Shown one piece after another: positions 33,309 through 44,855 of a DNA stretch of 64,000 nt (position 1 is the first letter of the stretch; every line of letters begins with the position of its first letter). This stretch comes from Phytophthora colocasiae (lineage: Eukaryota; Oomycota; Peronosporomycetes; Peronosporales; Peronosporaceae). Below the pieces are notes generated by a model. The model had not been told where the DNA came from, ran no database searches, and saw only the letters and a program-made list of their open reading frames with translations. A program made the translations under genes and the position numbers. The stretch covers positions 892,220 through 956,219 of the forward strand of contig JAGKQI010000084.1 of assembly GCA_018806915.1 (NCBI GenBank), written 5' to 3'.

Positions 33309-33807
33309 TTCTGCTCTTCTGCTCTGTTTTTCTTTGCCGCTCTCTTTCCTGCCGTTCGCGCACCACAGCCGACGTCTCTCATGCTACCAACGCTCAGCTG
33401 GCGCATCGGCGCATCGGCATCTCTGCTGCTGTCGAATCGACCCGCCAACGCGGACGAGGTTAGACGCGCGCATGGCGCCGTACTCGTCGTGAGAGCGAGC
33501 TTGCACGCGCCTTCGCGCGGTGTAGTGGTGCTGTGTGTGTCGTGGACGCATGGTGGCACGGTAGACACGTGACTAGAATGCAGTGGTTAGTCCGATGCGG
33601 TTTGTTACGCTAGATTGGTCGAGGATGCGGGAGAAACGTGTTTGGTGGCGCGGAGTGGCGACGAAGGTATGGTAGAGCGCGTGTGGTCGTGTGTGGAGGT
33701 GGTGGTAGGTGGGTATGTGTGTTGTGTGTGTTGTGTGAGTTGTACGTGTGTTGTGTGTGTTTGTTTGTTTTGTTTGCGGAGTTGTTTGTGTTTTGTTTTG
33801 GATAGGA

Positions 33808-33879
33808 TTCTCGTTAGTATAGTGGTTAGTATACCCGCCTGTCACGCGGGTGACCCGGGTTCAATTCCCGGACGGGAAG
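33808..33879 (+). tRNA. tRNA-Asp-GTC: tRNA-Asp(GUC), consensus copy
   Basis: 72 nt including the discriminator G, with no encoded CCA and no intron. Acceptor TTCTCGT pairs with ACGGGAA (one T-G wobble), D stem GTAT/ATAC, anticodon stem CCCGC/GCGGG with loop CTGTCAC (GTC at linear positions 34-36), 4-nt variable loop, T stem CCGGG/CCCGG with loop TTCAATT. A and B boxes are intact. Terminator T5 lies 5 bp downstream. Linear positions used in the other tRNA entries refer to this copy. Confidence 0.97.
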
Positions 33880-34193
33880 CTTCTTTTTGCTCTCGCCTGC
33901 TATTCTGCTCTTCTGCTCTGTTTTTCTTTGCCGCTCTCTTTCCTGCCGTTCGCGCACCACAGCCGACTTCTCTCATGCTACCAACGCACAGCTGGCGCAT
34001 CGGCGCATCGGCACCTCTGCTGCTGTCGAATCGGACCCGCCAACGCGGACGAGGTTAGACGCGCGCATGGCGCCGTACTCGTCGTGAGAGCGAGCTTGCA
34101 CGCGCCTTCGCGCGGTGTAGTGGTGCTGTGTGTGTCGTGGACGTGGCACGGTAGACAGAAGAGCAGGTGGGAGCAGGTGGGAGCAAAAAGAAG

Positions 34194-34265
34194 CTTCCCG
34201 TCCGGGAATTGAACCCGGGTCACCCCCGTGACAGGCGGGTATACTAACCACTATACTAACGAGAA
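34194..34265 (-). tRNA. tRNA-Asp-GTC: tRNA-Asp(GUC), anticodon-stem variant
   Basis: C40 to G breaks the pair with G30 in the anticodon stem. T5 terminator. Faces the tRNA at 33808 tail to tail across the inversion junction. Confidence 0.85.
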
Positions 34266-34804
34266 TCCTATCCAAAACAAAACACAAACAACTCCGCAAA
34301 CAAAACAAACAAACACACACAACACACATACAACTCACACAACACACAACACACACAACACACACAACACACATACCCACCTACCACCACCTCCACACAC
34401 GACCACACGCGCTCTACCATACCTTCGTCGCCACTCCGCGCCACCAAACACGTTTCTCCCGCATCCTCGACCAATCTAGCGTAACAAACCGCATCGGACT
34501 AACCACTGCATTCTAGTCACGTGTCTACCGTGCCACCATGCGTCCACGACACACACAGCACCACTACACCGCGCGAAGGCGCGTGCAAGCTCGCTCTCAC
34601 GACGAGTACGGCGCCATGCGCGCGTCTAACCTCGTCCGCGTTGGCGGGTCCGATTCGACAGCAGCAGAGGTGCCGATGCGCCGATGCGCCAGCTGTGCGT
34701 TGGTAGCATGAGAGAAGTCGGCTGTGGTGCGCGAACGGCAGGAAAGAGAGCGGCAAAGAAAAACAGAGCAGAAGAGCAGAATAGCAGGCGAGAGCAAAAA
34801 GAAG

Positions 34805-34876
34805 CTTCCCGTCCGGGAATTGAACCCGGGTCACCCGCGTGACAGGCGGGTATACTAACCACTATACTAACGAGAA
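34805..34876 (-). tRNA. tRNA-Asp-GTC: tRNA-Asp(GUC), consensus copy
   Basis: Exact consensus, T5 terminator. The upstream unit lacks ~20 bp around 35048 (589-bp spacing). Confidence 0.96.
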
Positions 34877-35393
34877 TCCTATCCAAAACAAAACACAAAC
34901 AACTCCGCAAACAAAACAAACAAACACACACAACACACGTACAACTCACACAACACACACAACACACACAACACACATACCCACCTACCACCACCTCCAC
35001 ACACGACCACACGCGCTCTACCATACCTTCGTCGCCACTCCGCGCCACCGCATCCTCGACCAATCTAGCGTAACAAACCGCATCGGACTAACCACTGCAT
35101 TCTAGTCACGTGTCTACCGTGCCACCATGCGTCCACGACACACACAGCACCACTACACCGCGCGAAGGCGCGTGCAAGCTCGCTCTCACGACGAGTACGG
35201 CGCCATGCGCGCGTCTAACCTCGTCCGCGTTGACGGGTCCGATTCGACAGCAGCAGAGGTGCCGATGCGCCGATGCGCCAGCTGTGCGTTGGTAGCATGA
35301 GAGAAGTCGGCTGTGGTGCGCGAACGGCAGGAAAGAGAGCGGCAAAGAAAAACAGAGCAGAAGAGCAGAATAGCAGGCGAGAGCAAAAAGAAG

Positions 35394-35465
35394 CTTCCCG
35401 TCCGGGAATTGAACCCGGGTCACCCGCGTGACAGGCGGGTATACTAACCACTATACTAACGAGAA
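35394..35465 (-). tRNA. tRNA-Asp-GTC: tRNA-Asp(GUC), consensus copy
   Basis: Exact consensus, T5 terminator. Confidence 0.96.
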
Positions 35466-36004
35466 TCCTATCCAAAACAAAACACAAACAACTCCGCAAA
35501 CAAAACAAACAAACACACACAACACACATACAACTCACACAACTCACACAACACACAACACACACAACACACATACCCACCTACCACCACCTCCACACAC
35601 GACCACACGCGCTCTACCATACCTTCGTCGCCACTCCGCGCCACCAAACACGTTTCTCCCGCATCCTCGACCAATCTAGCATAACAAACCGCATCGGACT
35701 AACCACTGCATTCTAGTCACGTGTCTACCGTGCCACCATGCGTCCACGACACACACAGCACCACTACACCGCGCGAAGGCGCGTGCAAGCTCGCTCTCAC
35801 GACGAGTACGGCGCCATGCGCGCGTCTAACCTCGTCCGCGTTGGCGGGTCCGATTCGACAGCAGCAGAGGTGCCGATGCGCCGATGCGCCAGCTGTGCGT
35901 TGGTAGCATGAGAGAAGTCGGCTGTGGTGCGCGAACGGCAGGAAAGAGAGCGGCAAAGAAAAACAGAGCAGAAGAGCAGAATAGCAGGCGAGAGCAAAAA
36001 GAAG

Positions 36005-36076
36005 CTTCCCGTCCGGGAATTGAACCCGGGTCACCCGCGTGACAGGCGGGTATACTAACCACTATACTAACGAGAA
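36005..36076 (-). tRNA. tRNA-Asp-GTC: tRNA-Asp(GUC), consensus copy
   Basis: Exact consensus, T5 terminator. The GT tract upstream is reshuffled. Confidence 0.96.
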
Positions 36077-36615
36077 TCCTATCCAAAACAAAACACAAAC
36101 AACTCCGCAAACAAAACAAACAAACACACACAACACACATACAACTCACACAACACACAACACAACACACATACAACACACACATACCCACCTACCACCA
36201 CCTCCACACACGACCACACGCGCTCTACCATACCTTCGTCGCCACTCCGCGCCACCAAACACGTTTCTCCCGCATCCTCGACCAATCTAGCATAACAAAC
36301 CGCATCGGACTAACCACTGCATTCTAGTCACGTGTCTACCGTGCCACCATGCGTCCACGACACACACAGCACCACTACACCGCGCGAAGGCGCGTGCAAG
36401 CTCGCTCTCACGACGAGTACGGCGCCATGCGCGCGTCTAACCTCGTCCGCGTTGGCGGGTCCGATTCGACAGCAGCAGAGGTGCCGATGCGCCGATGCGC
36501 CAGCTGTGCGTTGGTAGCATGAGAGAAGTCGGCTGTGGTGCGCGAACGGCAGGAAAGAGAGCGGCAAAGAAAAACAGAGCAGAAGAGCAGAATAGCAGGC
36601 GAGAGCAAAAAGAAG

Positions 36616-36687
36616 CTTCCCGTCCGGGAATTGAACCCGGGTCACCCGCGTGACAGGCGGGTATACTAACCACTATACTAACGAGAA
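36616..36687 (-). tRNA. tRNA-Asp-GTC: tRNA-Asp(GUC), consensus copy
   Basis: Exact consensus, T5 terminator. The upstream G-rich tract is altered at 36798-36842. Confidence 0.95.
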
Positions 36688-36797
36688 TCCTATCCAAAAC
36701 AAAACACAAACAACTCCGCAAACAAAACAAACAAACACACACAACACACATACAACTCACACAACTCACACAACACACACAACACACAACACACATA

Positions 36798-36842
36798 CTT
36801 AATTATCTCACCACCTCCACATACTGTACGACCATTCAATAC
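36798..36842. other. Divergent patch inside one array unit
   Basis: TTAATTATCTC and TACTGTACGACCATTCAATA replace the usual G-rich-tract sequence in this one unit. A few bases further on, at 36955, about 10 bp (CGTGTCTACC) are missing. It is unlike neighbouring units, so a local mutation or an assembly error. Confidence 0.7.
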
Positions 36843-37227
36843 GCGCTCTACCATACCTTCGTCGCCACTCCGCGCCACCAAACACGTTTCTCCCGCATCC
36901 TCGACCAATCTAGCATAACAAACCGCATCGGACTAACCACTGCATTCTAGTCATGCCACCATGCGTCCACGACACACACAGCACCACTACACCGCGCGAA
37001 GGCGCGTGCAAGCTCGCTCTCACGACGAGTACGGCGCCATGCGCGCGTCTAACCTCGTCCGCGTTGGCGGGTCCGATTCGACAGCAGCAGAGGTGCCGAT
37101 GCGCCGATGCGCCAGCTGTGCGTTGGTAGCATGAGAGAAGTCGGCTGTGGTGCGCGAACGGCAGGAAAGAGAGCGGCAAAGAAAAACAGAGCAGAAGAGC
37201 AGAATAGCAGGCGAGAGCAAAAAGAAG

Positions 37228-37297
37228 CTTCCGTCCGGGAATTGAACCCGGTCACCCGCGTGACAGGCGGGTATACTAACCACTATACTAACGAGAA
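37228..37297 (-). tRNA. tRNA-Asp-GTC: tRNA-Asp(GUC), 70-nt variant
   Basis: Lacks one G in the acceptor 3' strand and one C at the variable loop/T stem. T5 terminator. Folding would be weakened at the acceptor. Confidence 0.75.
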
Positions 37298-37836
37298 TCC
37301 TATCCAAAACAAAACACAAACAACTCCGCAAACAAAACAAACAAACACACACAACACACATACAACTCACACAACACACAACACACACAACACACACAAC
37401 ACACATACCCACCTACCACCACCTCCACACGACCACACGCGCTATACCATACCTTCGTCGCCACTCCGCGCCACCAAACACGTTTCTCCCGCATCCTCGA
37501 CCAATCTAGCATAACAAACCGCATCGGACTAACCACTGCATTCTAGTCACGTGTCTACCGTGCCACCATGCGTCCACGACACACACAGCACCACTACACC
37601 GCGCGAAGGCGCGTGCAAGCTCGCTCTCACGACGAGTACGGCGCCATGCGCGCGTCTAACCTCGTCCGCGTTGACGGGTCCGATTCGACAGCAGCAGAGG
37701 TGCCGATGCGCCGATGCGCGCCAGCTGTGCGTTGGTAGCATGAGAGAAGTCGGCTGTGGTGCGCGAGCGGCAGGAAAGAGAGCGGCAAAGAAAAACAGAG
37801 CAAAAGAGCAGAATAGCAGGCGAGAGCAAAAAGAAG

Positions 37837-37908
37837 CTTCCCGTCCGGGAATTGAACCCGGGTCACCCGCGTGACAGGCGGGTATACTAACCACTATACT
37901 AACGAGAA
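37837..37908 (-). tRNA. tRNA-Asp-GTC: tRNA-Asp(GUC), consensus copy
   Basis: Exact consensus, T5 terminator. Last tRNA of the inverted block; the next minus unit stops ~55 bp short of where its tRNA would start. Confidence 0.96.
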
Positions 37909-38667
37909 TCCTATCCAAAACAAAACACAAACAACTCCGCAAACAAAACAAACAAACACACACAACACACAGACAACTCACACAACACACAACACACAAC
38001 ACACACAACACACATACCCACCTACCACCACCTCCACACACGACCACACGCGCTCTACCATACCTTCGTCGCCACTCCGCGCCACCAAACACGTTTCTCC
38101 CGCATCCTCGACCAATCTAGCATAACAAACCGCATCGGACTAACCACTGCATTCTAGTCACGTGTCTACCGTGCCACCATGCGTCCACGACACACACAGC
38201 ACCACTACACCGCGCGAAGGCGCGTGCAAGCTCGCTCTCACGACGAGTACGGCGCCATGCGCGCGTCTAACCTCGTCCGCGTTGGCGGGTCCGATTCGAC
38301 AGCAGCAGAGGTGCTGATGCGCCGATGCGCCAGCTGAGCGTTGGTAGCATGAGAGAAGTCGGCTGTGGTGCGCGAACGGCAGGAAAGAGAGCGGCAAAGA
38401 AAAACAGAGCACGTTACTAGAATGCAGTGGTTAGTCCGATGCGGTTTGTTACGCTAGATTGGTCGAGGATGCGGGAGAAACATGTTTGGTGGCGCGGAGT
38501 GGCGACGAAGGTATGGTAGAGCGCGTGTGGTCGTGTGTGGAGGTGGTGGTAGGTGGGTATGTGTGTTGTGTGTGTTGTGTGTTGTGTGAGTTGTGTGAGT
38601 TGTATGTGTGTTGTGTGTGTTTGTTTGTTTTGTTTGCGGAGTTGTTTGTGTTTTGTTTTGGATAGGA

Positions 38668-38739
38668 TTCTCGTTAGTATAGTGGTTAGTATACCCGCCT
38701 GTCACGCGGGTGACCCGGGTTCAATTCCCGGACGGGAAG
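38668..38739 (+). tRNA. tRNA-Asp-GTC: tRNA-Asp(GUC), consensus copy
   Basis: Exact consensus, T5 terminator. First tRNA of the long plus block. Confidence 0.97.
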
Positions 38740-39276
38740 CTTCTTTTTGCTCTCGCCTGCTATTCTGCTCTTCTGCTCTGTTTTTCTTTGCCGCTCTCTT
38801 TCCTGCCGTTCGCGCACCACAGCCGACTTCTCTCATGCTACCAACGCACAGCTGGCGCATCGGCGCATCAGCACCTCTGCTGCTGTCGAATCGGACCCGT
38901 CAACGCGGACGAGGTTAGACGCGCGCATGGCGCCGTACTCGTCGTGAGCGAGCTTGCACGCGCCTTCGCGCGGTGTAGTGGTGCTGTGTGTGTCGTGGAC
39001 GCATGGTGGCACGGTAGACACGTGACTAGAATGCAGTGGTTAGTCCGATGCGGTTTGTTACGCTAGATTGGTCGAGGATGCGGGAGAAACGTGTTTGGTG
39101 GCGCGGAGTGGCGACGAAGGTATGGTAGAGCGCGTGTGGTCGTGTGTGGAGGTGGTGGTAGGTGGGTATGTGTGTTGTGTGTGTTGTGTGTTGTGTGAGT
39201 TGTGTGAGTTGTATGTGTGTTGTGTGTGTTTGTTTGTTTTGTTTGCGGAGTTGTTTGTGTTTTGTTTTGGATAGGA
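38740..39276 (+). other. Representative array spacer (537 bp)
   Basis: After the tRNA come the T5 terminator and a pyrimidine-rich stretch with a second T5 about 40 bp downstream (possible backup terminator). Then a CpG-rich stretch including a CGCG-CCTT-CGCG hairpin, a mixed stretch, the G-rich tract, and a GT-rich, almost C-free tract leading to the next tRNA. Open frames here start at GTG or TTG, run through the tRNA gene and recur only because the unit recurs. I see no second RNA gene. Confidence 0.85.
39148..39243 (+). other. G-rich tract and GT repeat upstream of a tRNA (one example of ~50)
   Basis: 39148-39166 has six G-runs (GG/GGG) separated by one or two bases, enough for a two-tetrad G-quadruplex. 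From 39167 a tract of TGTG, TTGTG and GTGAG repeats follows, almost without C on this strand. The copy number of the GTGTGAG repeat causes most unit length differences. Confidence 0.8.
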
Positions 39277-39348
39277 TTCTCGTTAGTATAGTGGTTAGTA
39301 TACCCGCCTGTCACGCGGGTGACCCGGGTTCAATTCCCGGACGGGAAG
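39277..39348 (+). tRNA. tRNA-Asp-GTC: tRNA-Asp(GUC), consensus copy
   Basis: Exact consensus, T5 terminator. Confidence 0.97.
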
Positions 39349-39887
39349 CTTCTTTTTGCTCTCGCCTGCTATTCTGCTCTTCTGCTCTGTTTTTCTTTGC
39401 CGCTCTCTTTCCTGCCGTTCGCGCACCACAGCCGACTTCTCTCATGCTACCAACGCACAGCTGGCGCATCGGCGCATCAGCACCTCTGCTGCTGTCGAAT
39501 CGGACCCGTCAACGCGGACGAGGTTAGACGCGCGCATGGCGCCGTACTCGTCGTGAGAGCGAGCTTGCACGCGCCTTCGCGCGATGTAGTGGTGCTGTGT
39601 GTGTCGTGGACGCATGGTGGCACGGTAGACACGTGACTAGAATGCAGTGGTTAGTCCGATGCGGTTTGTTACGCTAGATTGGTCGAGGATGCGGGAGAAA
39701 CGTGTTTGGTGGCGCGGAGTGGCGACGAAGGTATGGTAGAGCGCGTGTGGTCGTGTGTGGAGGTGGTGGTAGGTGGGTATGTGTGTTGTGTGTGTTGTGT
39801 GTTGTGTGAGTTGTGTGAGTTGTATGTGTGTTGTGTGTGTTTGTTTGTTTTGTTTGCGGAGTTGTTTGTGTTTTGTTTTGGATAGGA

Positions 39888-39959
39888 TTCTCGTTAGTAT
39901 AGTGGTTAGTATACCCGCCTGTCACGCGGGTGACCCGGGTTCAATTCCCGGACGGGAAG
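39888..39959 (+). tRNA. tRNA-Asp-GTC: tRNA-Asp(GUC), consensus copy
   Basis: Exact consensus, T5 terminator. Confidence 0.97.
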
Positions 39960-40514
39960 CTTCTTTTTGCTCTCGCCTGCTATTCTGCTCTTCTGCTCTG
40001 TTTTTCTTTGCCGCTCTCTTTCCTGCCGTTCGCGCACCACAGCCGACTTTTCTCATGCTACCAACGCACAGCTGGCGCATCGGCGCATCAGCACCTCTGC
40101 TGCTGTCGAATCGGACCCGTCAACGCGGACGAGGTTAGACGCGCGCATGGCGCCGTACTCGTCGTGAGAGCGAGCTTGCACGCGCCTTCGCGCGGTGTAG
40201 TGGTGCTGTGTGTGTCGTGGACGCATGGTGGCACGGTAGACACGTGACTAGAATGCAGTGGTTAGTCCGATGCGGTTTGTTACGCTAGATTGGTCGAGGA
40301 TGCGGGAGAAACGTGTTTGGTGGCGCGGAGTGGCGACGAAGGTATGGTAGAGCGCGTGTGGTCGTGTGTGGAGGTGGTGGTAGGTGGGTATGTGTGTTGT
40401 GTGTGTTGTGTGTGTTGTATGTGTGTTGTGTTGTGTGTTGTGTGAGTTGTATGTGTGTTGTGTGTGTTTGTTTGTTTTGTTTGCGGAGTTGTTTGTGTTT
40501 TGTTTTGGATAGGA

Positions 40515-40585
40515 TTCTCGTTAGTATAGTGGTTAGTATACCCGCCTGTCACGCGGGTGACCGGGTTCAATTCCCGGACGGGAAG
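40515..40585 (+). tRNA. tRNA-Asp-GTC: tRNA-Asp(GUC), 71-nt variant
   Basis: One C lost at 47-49, shortening the variable loop to 3 nt. Only T3 follows. The longest unit spacing (627 bp) precedes it, from an expanded GT tract. Confidence 0.8.
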
Positions 40586-41120
40586 CTTCTTTGCTCTCGC
40601 CTGCTATTCTGCTCTTCTGCTCTGTTTTTCTTTGCCGCTCTCTTTCCTGCCGTTCGCGCACCACAGCCGACTTCTCTCATGCTACCAACGCACAGCTGGC
40701 GCATCGGCGCATCAGCACCTCTGCTGCTGTCGAATCGGACCCGTCAACGCGGACGAGGTTAGACGCGCGCATGGCGCCGTACTCGTCGTGAGAGCGAGCT
40801 TGCACGCGCCTTCGCGCGGTGTAGTGGTGCTGTGTGTGTCGTGGACGCATGGTGGCACGGTAGACACGTGACTAGAATGCAGTGGTTAGTCCGATGCGGT
40901 TTGTTACGCTAGATTGGTCGAGGATGCGGGAGAAACGTGTTTGGTGGCGCGGAGTGGCGACGAAGGTATGGTAGAGCGCGTGTGGTCGTGTGTGGAGGTG
41001 GTGGTAGGTGGGTATGTGTGTTGTGTGTGTTGTGTGTTGTGTGTTGTGTGAGTTGTACGTGTGTTGTGTGTGTTTGTTTGTTTTGTTTGCGGAGTTGTTT
41101 GTGTTTTGTTTTGGATAGGA

Positions 41121-41192
41121 TTCTCGTTAGTATAGTGGTTAGTATACCCGCCTGTCACGCGGGTGACCCGGGTTCAATTCCCGGACGGGAAG
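41121..41192 (+). tRNA. tRNA-Asp-GTC: tRNA-Asp(GUC), consensus copy
   Basis: Exact consensus, T5 terminator. Confidence 0.97.
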
Positions 41193-41731
41193 CTTCTTTT
41201 TGCTCTCGCCTGCTATTCTGCTCTTCTGCTCTGTTTTTCTTTGCCGCTCTCTTTCCTGCCGTTCGCGCACCACAGCCGACTTTTCTCATGCTACCAACGC
41301 ACAGCTGGCACATCGGCGCATCAGCACCTCTGCTGCTGTCGAATCGGACCCGTCAACGCGGACGAGGTTAGACGCGCGCATGGCGCCGTACTCGTCGTGA
41401 GAGCGAGCTTGCACGCGCCTTCGCGCGGTGTAGTGGTGCTGTGTGTGTCGTGGACGCATGGTGGCACGGTAGACACGTGACTAGAATGCAGTGGTTAGTC
41501 CGATGCGGTTTGTTACGCTAGATTGGTCGAGGATGCGGGAGAAACGTGTTTGGTGGCGCGGAGTGGCGACGAAGGTATGGTAGAGCGCGTGTGGTCGTGT
41601 GTGGAGGTGGTGGTAGGTGGGTATGTGTGTTGTGTGTGTTGTGTGTTGTGTGAGTTGTGTGAGTTGTATGTGTGTTGTGTGTGTTTGTTTGTTTTGTTTG
41701 CGGAGTTGTTTGTGTTTTGTTTTGGATAGGA

Positions 41732-41803
41732 TTCTCGTTAGTATAGTGGTTAGTATACCCGCCTGTCACGCGGGTGACCCGGGTTCAATTCCCGGACGGG
41801 AAG
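41732..41803 (+). tRNA. tRNA-Asp-GTC: tRNA-Asp(GUC), consensus copy
   Basis: Exact consensus, T5 terminator. Confidence 0.97.
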
Positions 41804-42351
41804 CTTCTTTTTGCTCTCGCCTGCTATTCTGCTCTTCTGCTCTGTTTTTCTTTGCCGCTCTCTTTCCTGCCGTTCGCGCACCACAGCCGACTTTTCTCAT
41901 GCTACCAACGCACAGCTGGCACATCGGCGCATCAGCACCTCTGCTGCTGTCGAATCGGACCCGTCAACGCGGACGAGGTTAGACGCGCGCATGGCGCCGT
42001 ACTCGTCGTGAGAGCGAGCTTGCACGCGCCTTCGCGCGGTGTAGTGGTGCTGTGTGTGTCGTGGACGCATGGTGGCACGGTAGACACGTGACTAGAATGC
42101 AGTGGTTAGTCCGATGCGGTTTGTTACGCTAGATTGGTCGAGGATGCGGGAGAAACGTGTTTGGTGGCGCGGAGTGGCGACGAAGGTATGGTAGAGCGCG
42201 TGTGGTCGTGTGTGGAGGTGGTGGTAGGTGGGTATGTGTGTTGTGTGTGTTGTGTGTTGTGTGAGTTGTGTGAGTTGTGTGAGTTGTATGTGTGTTGTGT
42301 GTGTTTGTTTGTTTTGTTTGCGGAGTTGTTTGTGTTTTGTTTTGGATAGGA

Positions 42352-42423
42352 TTCTCGTTAGTATAGTGGTTAGTATACCCGCCTGTCACGCGGGTGACCC
42401 AGGTTCAATTCCCGGACAGGAAG
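42352..42423 (+). tRNA. tRNA-Asp-GTC: tRNA-Asp(GUC), T-stem and acceptor variant
   Basis: G50 to A (T-stem mismatch) and G67 to A (acceptor C5-A67 mismatch). T3 only. Function doubtful. Confidence 0.75.
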
Positions 42424-42960
42424 CTTCTTTGCTCTCGCCTGCTATTCTGCTCTTCTGCTCTGTTTTTCTTTGCCGCTCTCTTTCCTGCCGTTCGCGCACC
42501 ACAGCCGACTTTTCTCATGCTACCAACGCACAGCTGGCACATCGGCGCATCAGCACCTCTGCTGCTGTCGAATCGGACCCGTCAACGCGGACGAGGTTAG
42601 ACGCGCGCATGGCGCCGTACTCGTCGTGAGAGCGAGCTTGCACGCGCCTTCGCGCGGTGTAGTGGTGCTGTGTGTGTCGTGGACGCATGGTGGCACGGTA
42701 GACACGTGACTAGAATGCAGTGGTTAGTCCGATGCGGTTTGTTACGCTAGATTGGTCGAGGATGCAGGAGAAACGTGTTTGGTGGCGCGGAGTGGCGACG
42801 AAGGTATGGTAGAGCGCGTGTGGTCGTGTGTGGAGGTGGTGGTAGGTGGGTATGTGTGTTGTGTGTGTTGTGTGTTGTGTGAGTTGTGTGAGTTGTATGT
42901 GTGTTGTGTGTGTTTGTTTGTTTTGTTTGCGGAGTTGTTTGTGTTTTGTTTTGGATAGGA

Positions 42961-43032
42961 TTCTCGTTAGTATAGTGGTTAGTATACCCGCCTGTCACGC
43001 AGGTGACCCGGGTTCAATTCCCGGACGGGAAG
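42961..43032 (+). tRNA. tRNA-Asp-GTC: tRNA-Asp(GUC), anticodon-stem variant
   Basis: G41 to A breaks one anticodon-stem pair. T5 terminator. Confidence 0.82.
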
Positions 43033-43571
43033 CTTCTTTTTGCTCTCGCCTGCTATTCTGCTCTTCTGCTCTGTTTTTCTTTGCCGCTCTCTTTCCTGCC
43101 GTTCGCGCACCACAGCCGACTTTTCTCATGCTACCAACGCACAGCTGGCACATCGGCGCATCAGCACCTCTGCTGCTGTCGAATCGGACCCGTCAACGCG
43201 GACGAGGTTAGACGCGCGCATGGCGCCGTACTCGTCGTGAGAGCGAGCTTGCACGCGCCTTCGCGCGGTGTAGTGGTGCTGTGTGTGTCGTGGACGCATG
43301 GTGGCACGGTAGACACGTGACTAGAATGCAGTGGTTAGTCCGATGCGGTTTGTTACGCTAGATTGGTCGAGGATGCGGGAGAAACGTGTTTGGTGGCGCG
43401 GAGTGGCGACGAAGGTATGGTAGAGCGCGTGTGGTCGTGTGTGGAGGTGGTGGTAGGTGGGTATGTGTGTTGTGTGTGTTGTGTGTTGTGTGAGTTGTGT
43501 GAGTTGTATGTGTGTTGTGTGTGTTTGTTTGTTTTGTTTGCGGAGTTGTTTGTGTTTTGTTTTGGATAGGA

Positions 43572-43642
43572 TTCTCGTTAGTATAGTGGTTAGTATACCC
43601 GCCTGTCACGCGGGTGACCGGGTTCAATTCCCGGACAGGAAG
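43572..43642 (+). tRNA. tRNA-Asp-GTC: tRNA-Asp(GUC), 71-nt variant
   Basis: C lost at 47-49 and G67 to A. T4. Confidence 0.77.
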
Positions 43643-44177
43643 CTTCTTTTGCTCTCGCCTGCTATTCTGCTCTTCTGCTCTGTTTTCTTTGCCGCTCTCT
43701 TTCCTGCCGTTCGCGCACCACAGCCGACTTCTCTCATGCTACCAACGCACAGCTGGCGCATCGGCGCATCAGCACCTCTGCTGCTGTCGAATCGGACCCG
43801 TCAACGCGGACGAGGTTAGACGCGCGCATGGCGCCGTACTCGTCGTGAGCGAGCTTGCACGCGCCTTCGCGCGGTGTAGTGGTGCTGTGTGTGTCGTGGA
43901 CGCATGGTGGCACGGTAGACACGTGACTAGAATGCAGTGGTTAGTCCGATGCGGTTTGTTACGCTAGATTGGTCGAGGATGCGGGAGAAACGTGTTTGGT
44001 GGCGCGGAGTGGCGACGAAGGTATGGTAGAGCGCGTGTGGTCGTGTGTGGAGGTGGTGGTAGGTGGGTATGTGTGTTGTGTGTGTTGTGTGTTGTGTGAG
44101 TTGTGTGAGTTGTATGTGTGTTGTGTGTGTTTGTTTGTTTTGTTTGCGGAGTTGTTTGTGTTTTGTTTTGGATAGGA

Positions 44178-44248
44178 TTCTCGTTAGTATAGTGGTTAGT
44201 ATACCCGCCTGTCACGCGGGTGACCGGGTTCAATTCCCGGACGGGAAG
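44178..44248 (+). tRNA. tRNA-Asp-GTC: tRNA-Asp(GUC), 71-nt variant
   Basis: C lost at 47-49, otherwise consensus. T4. Confidence 0.82.
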
Positions 44249-44783
44249 CTTCTTTTGCTCTCGCCTGCTATTCTGCTCTTCTGCTCTGTTTTCTTTGCCG
44301 CTCTCTTTCCTGCCGTTCGCGCACCACAGCCGACTTTTCTCATGCTACCAACGCACAGCTGGCACATCGGCGCATCAGCACCTCTGCTGCTGTCGAATCG
44401 GACCCGTCAACGCGGACGAGGTTAGACGCGCGCATGGCGCCGTACTCGTCGTGAGCGAGCTTGCACGCGCCTTCGCGCGGTGTAGTGGTGCTGTGTGTGT
44501 CGTGGACGCATGGTGGCACGGTAGACACGTGACTAGAATGCAGTGGTTAGTCCGATGCGGTTTGTTACGCTAGATTGGTCGAGGATGCGGGAGAAACGTG
44601 TTTGGTGGCGCGGAGTGGCGACGAAGGTATGGTAGAGCGCGTGTGGTCGTGTGTGGAGGTGGTGGTAGGTGGGTATGTGTGTTGTGTGTGTTGTGTGTTG
44701 TGTGAGTTGTGTGAGTTGTATGTGTGTTGTGTGTGTTTGTTTGTTTTGTTTGCGGAGTTGTTTGTGTTTTGTTTTGGATAGGA

Positions 44784-44855
44784 TTCTCGTTAGTATAGTG
44801 GTTAGTATACCCGCCTGTCACGCGGGTGACCCGGGTTCAATTCCCGGACAGGAAG
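44784..44855 (+). tRNA. tRNA-Asp-GTC: tRNA-Asp(GUC), acceptor variant
   Basis: G67 to A only. T4. Confidence 0.82.

Larger units (their letters stand above)
34157..38410 (-). repeat. Inverted block of seven tRNA-Asp units with in-register ends
   Basis: The left flank ends at ...GGTAGAC (34156) and the right flank resumes at ACGTTACTAG (38411), which are adjacent in a normal unit (G to T change at one base). The inverted block starts AGAAGAGCAG and ends AAAACAGAGC, which are also adjacent in a normal unit. So an integral number of units, opened at one phase, sits in a break at another phase. The first ~35 bp differ slightly from other units. Confidence 0.85.

Noticed and set aside
34157..38410. 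Simple inversion of part of the array
   Set aside because: Junction phases do not fit: flanks match each other and block ends match each other, but at different unit positions.
38740..39276. A second RNA gene (such as 5S rRNA) hidden in the array spacer
   Set aside because: I looked for A/B-box pairs and 5S-like sequence. Only weak, wrongly spaced matches appear (for example GTCGAATCGGAC), so nothing can be supported.
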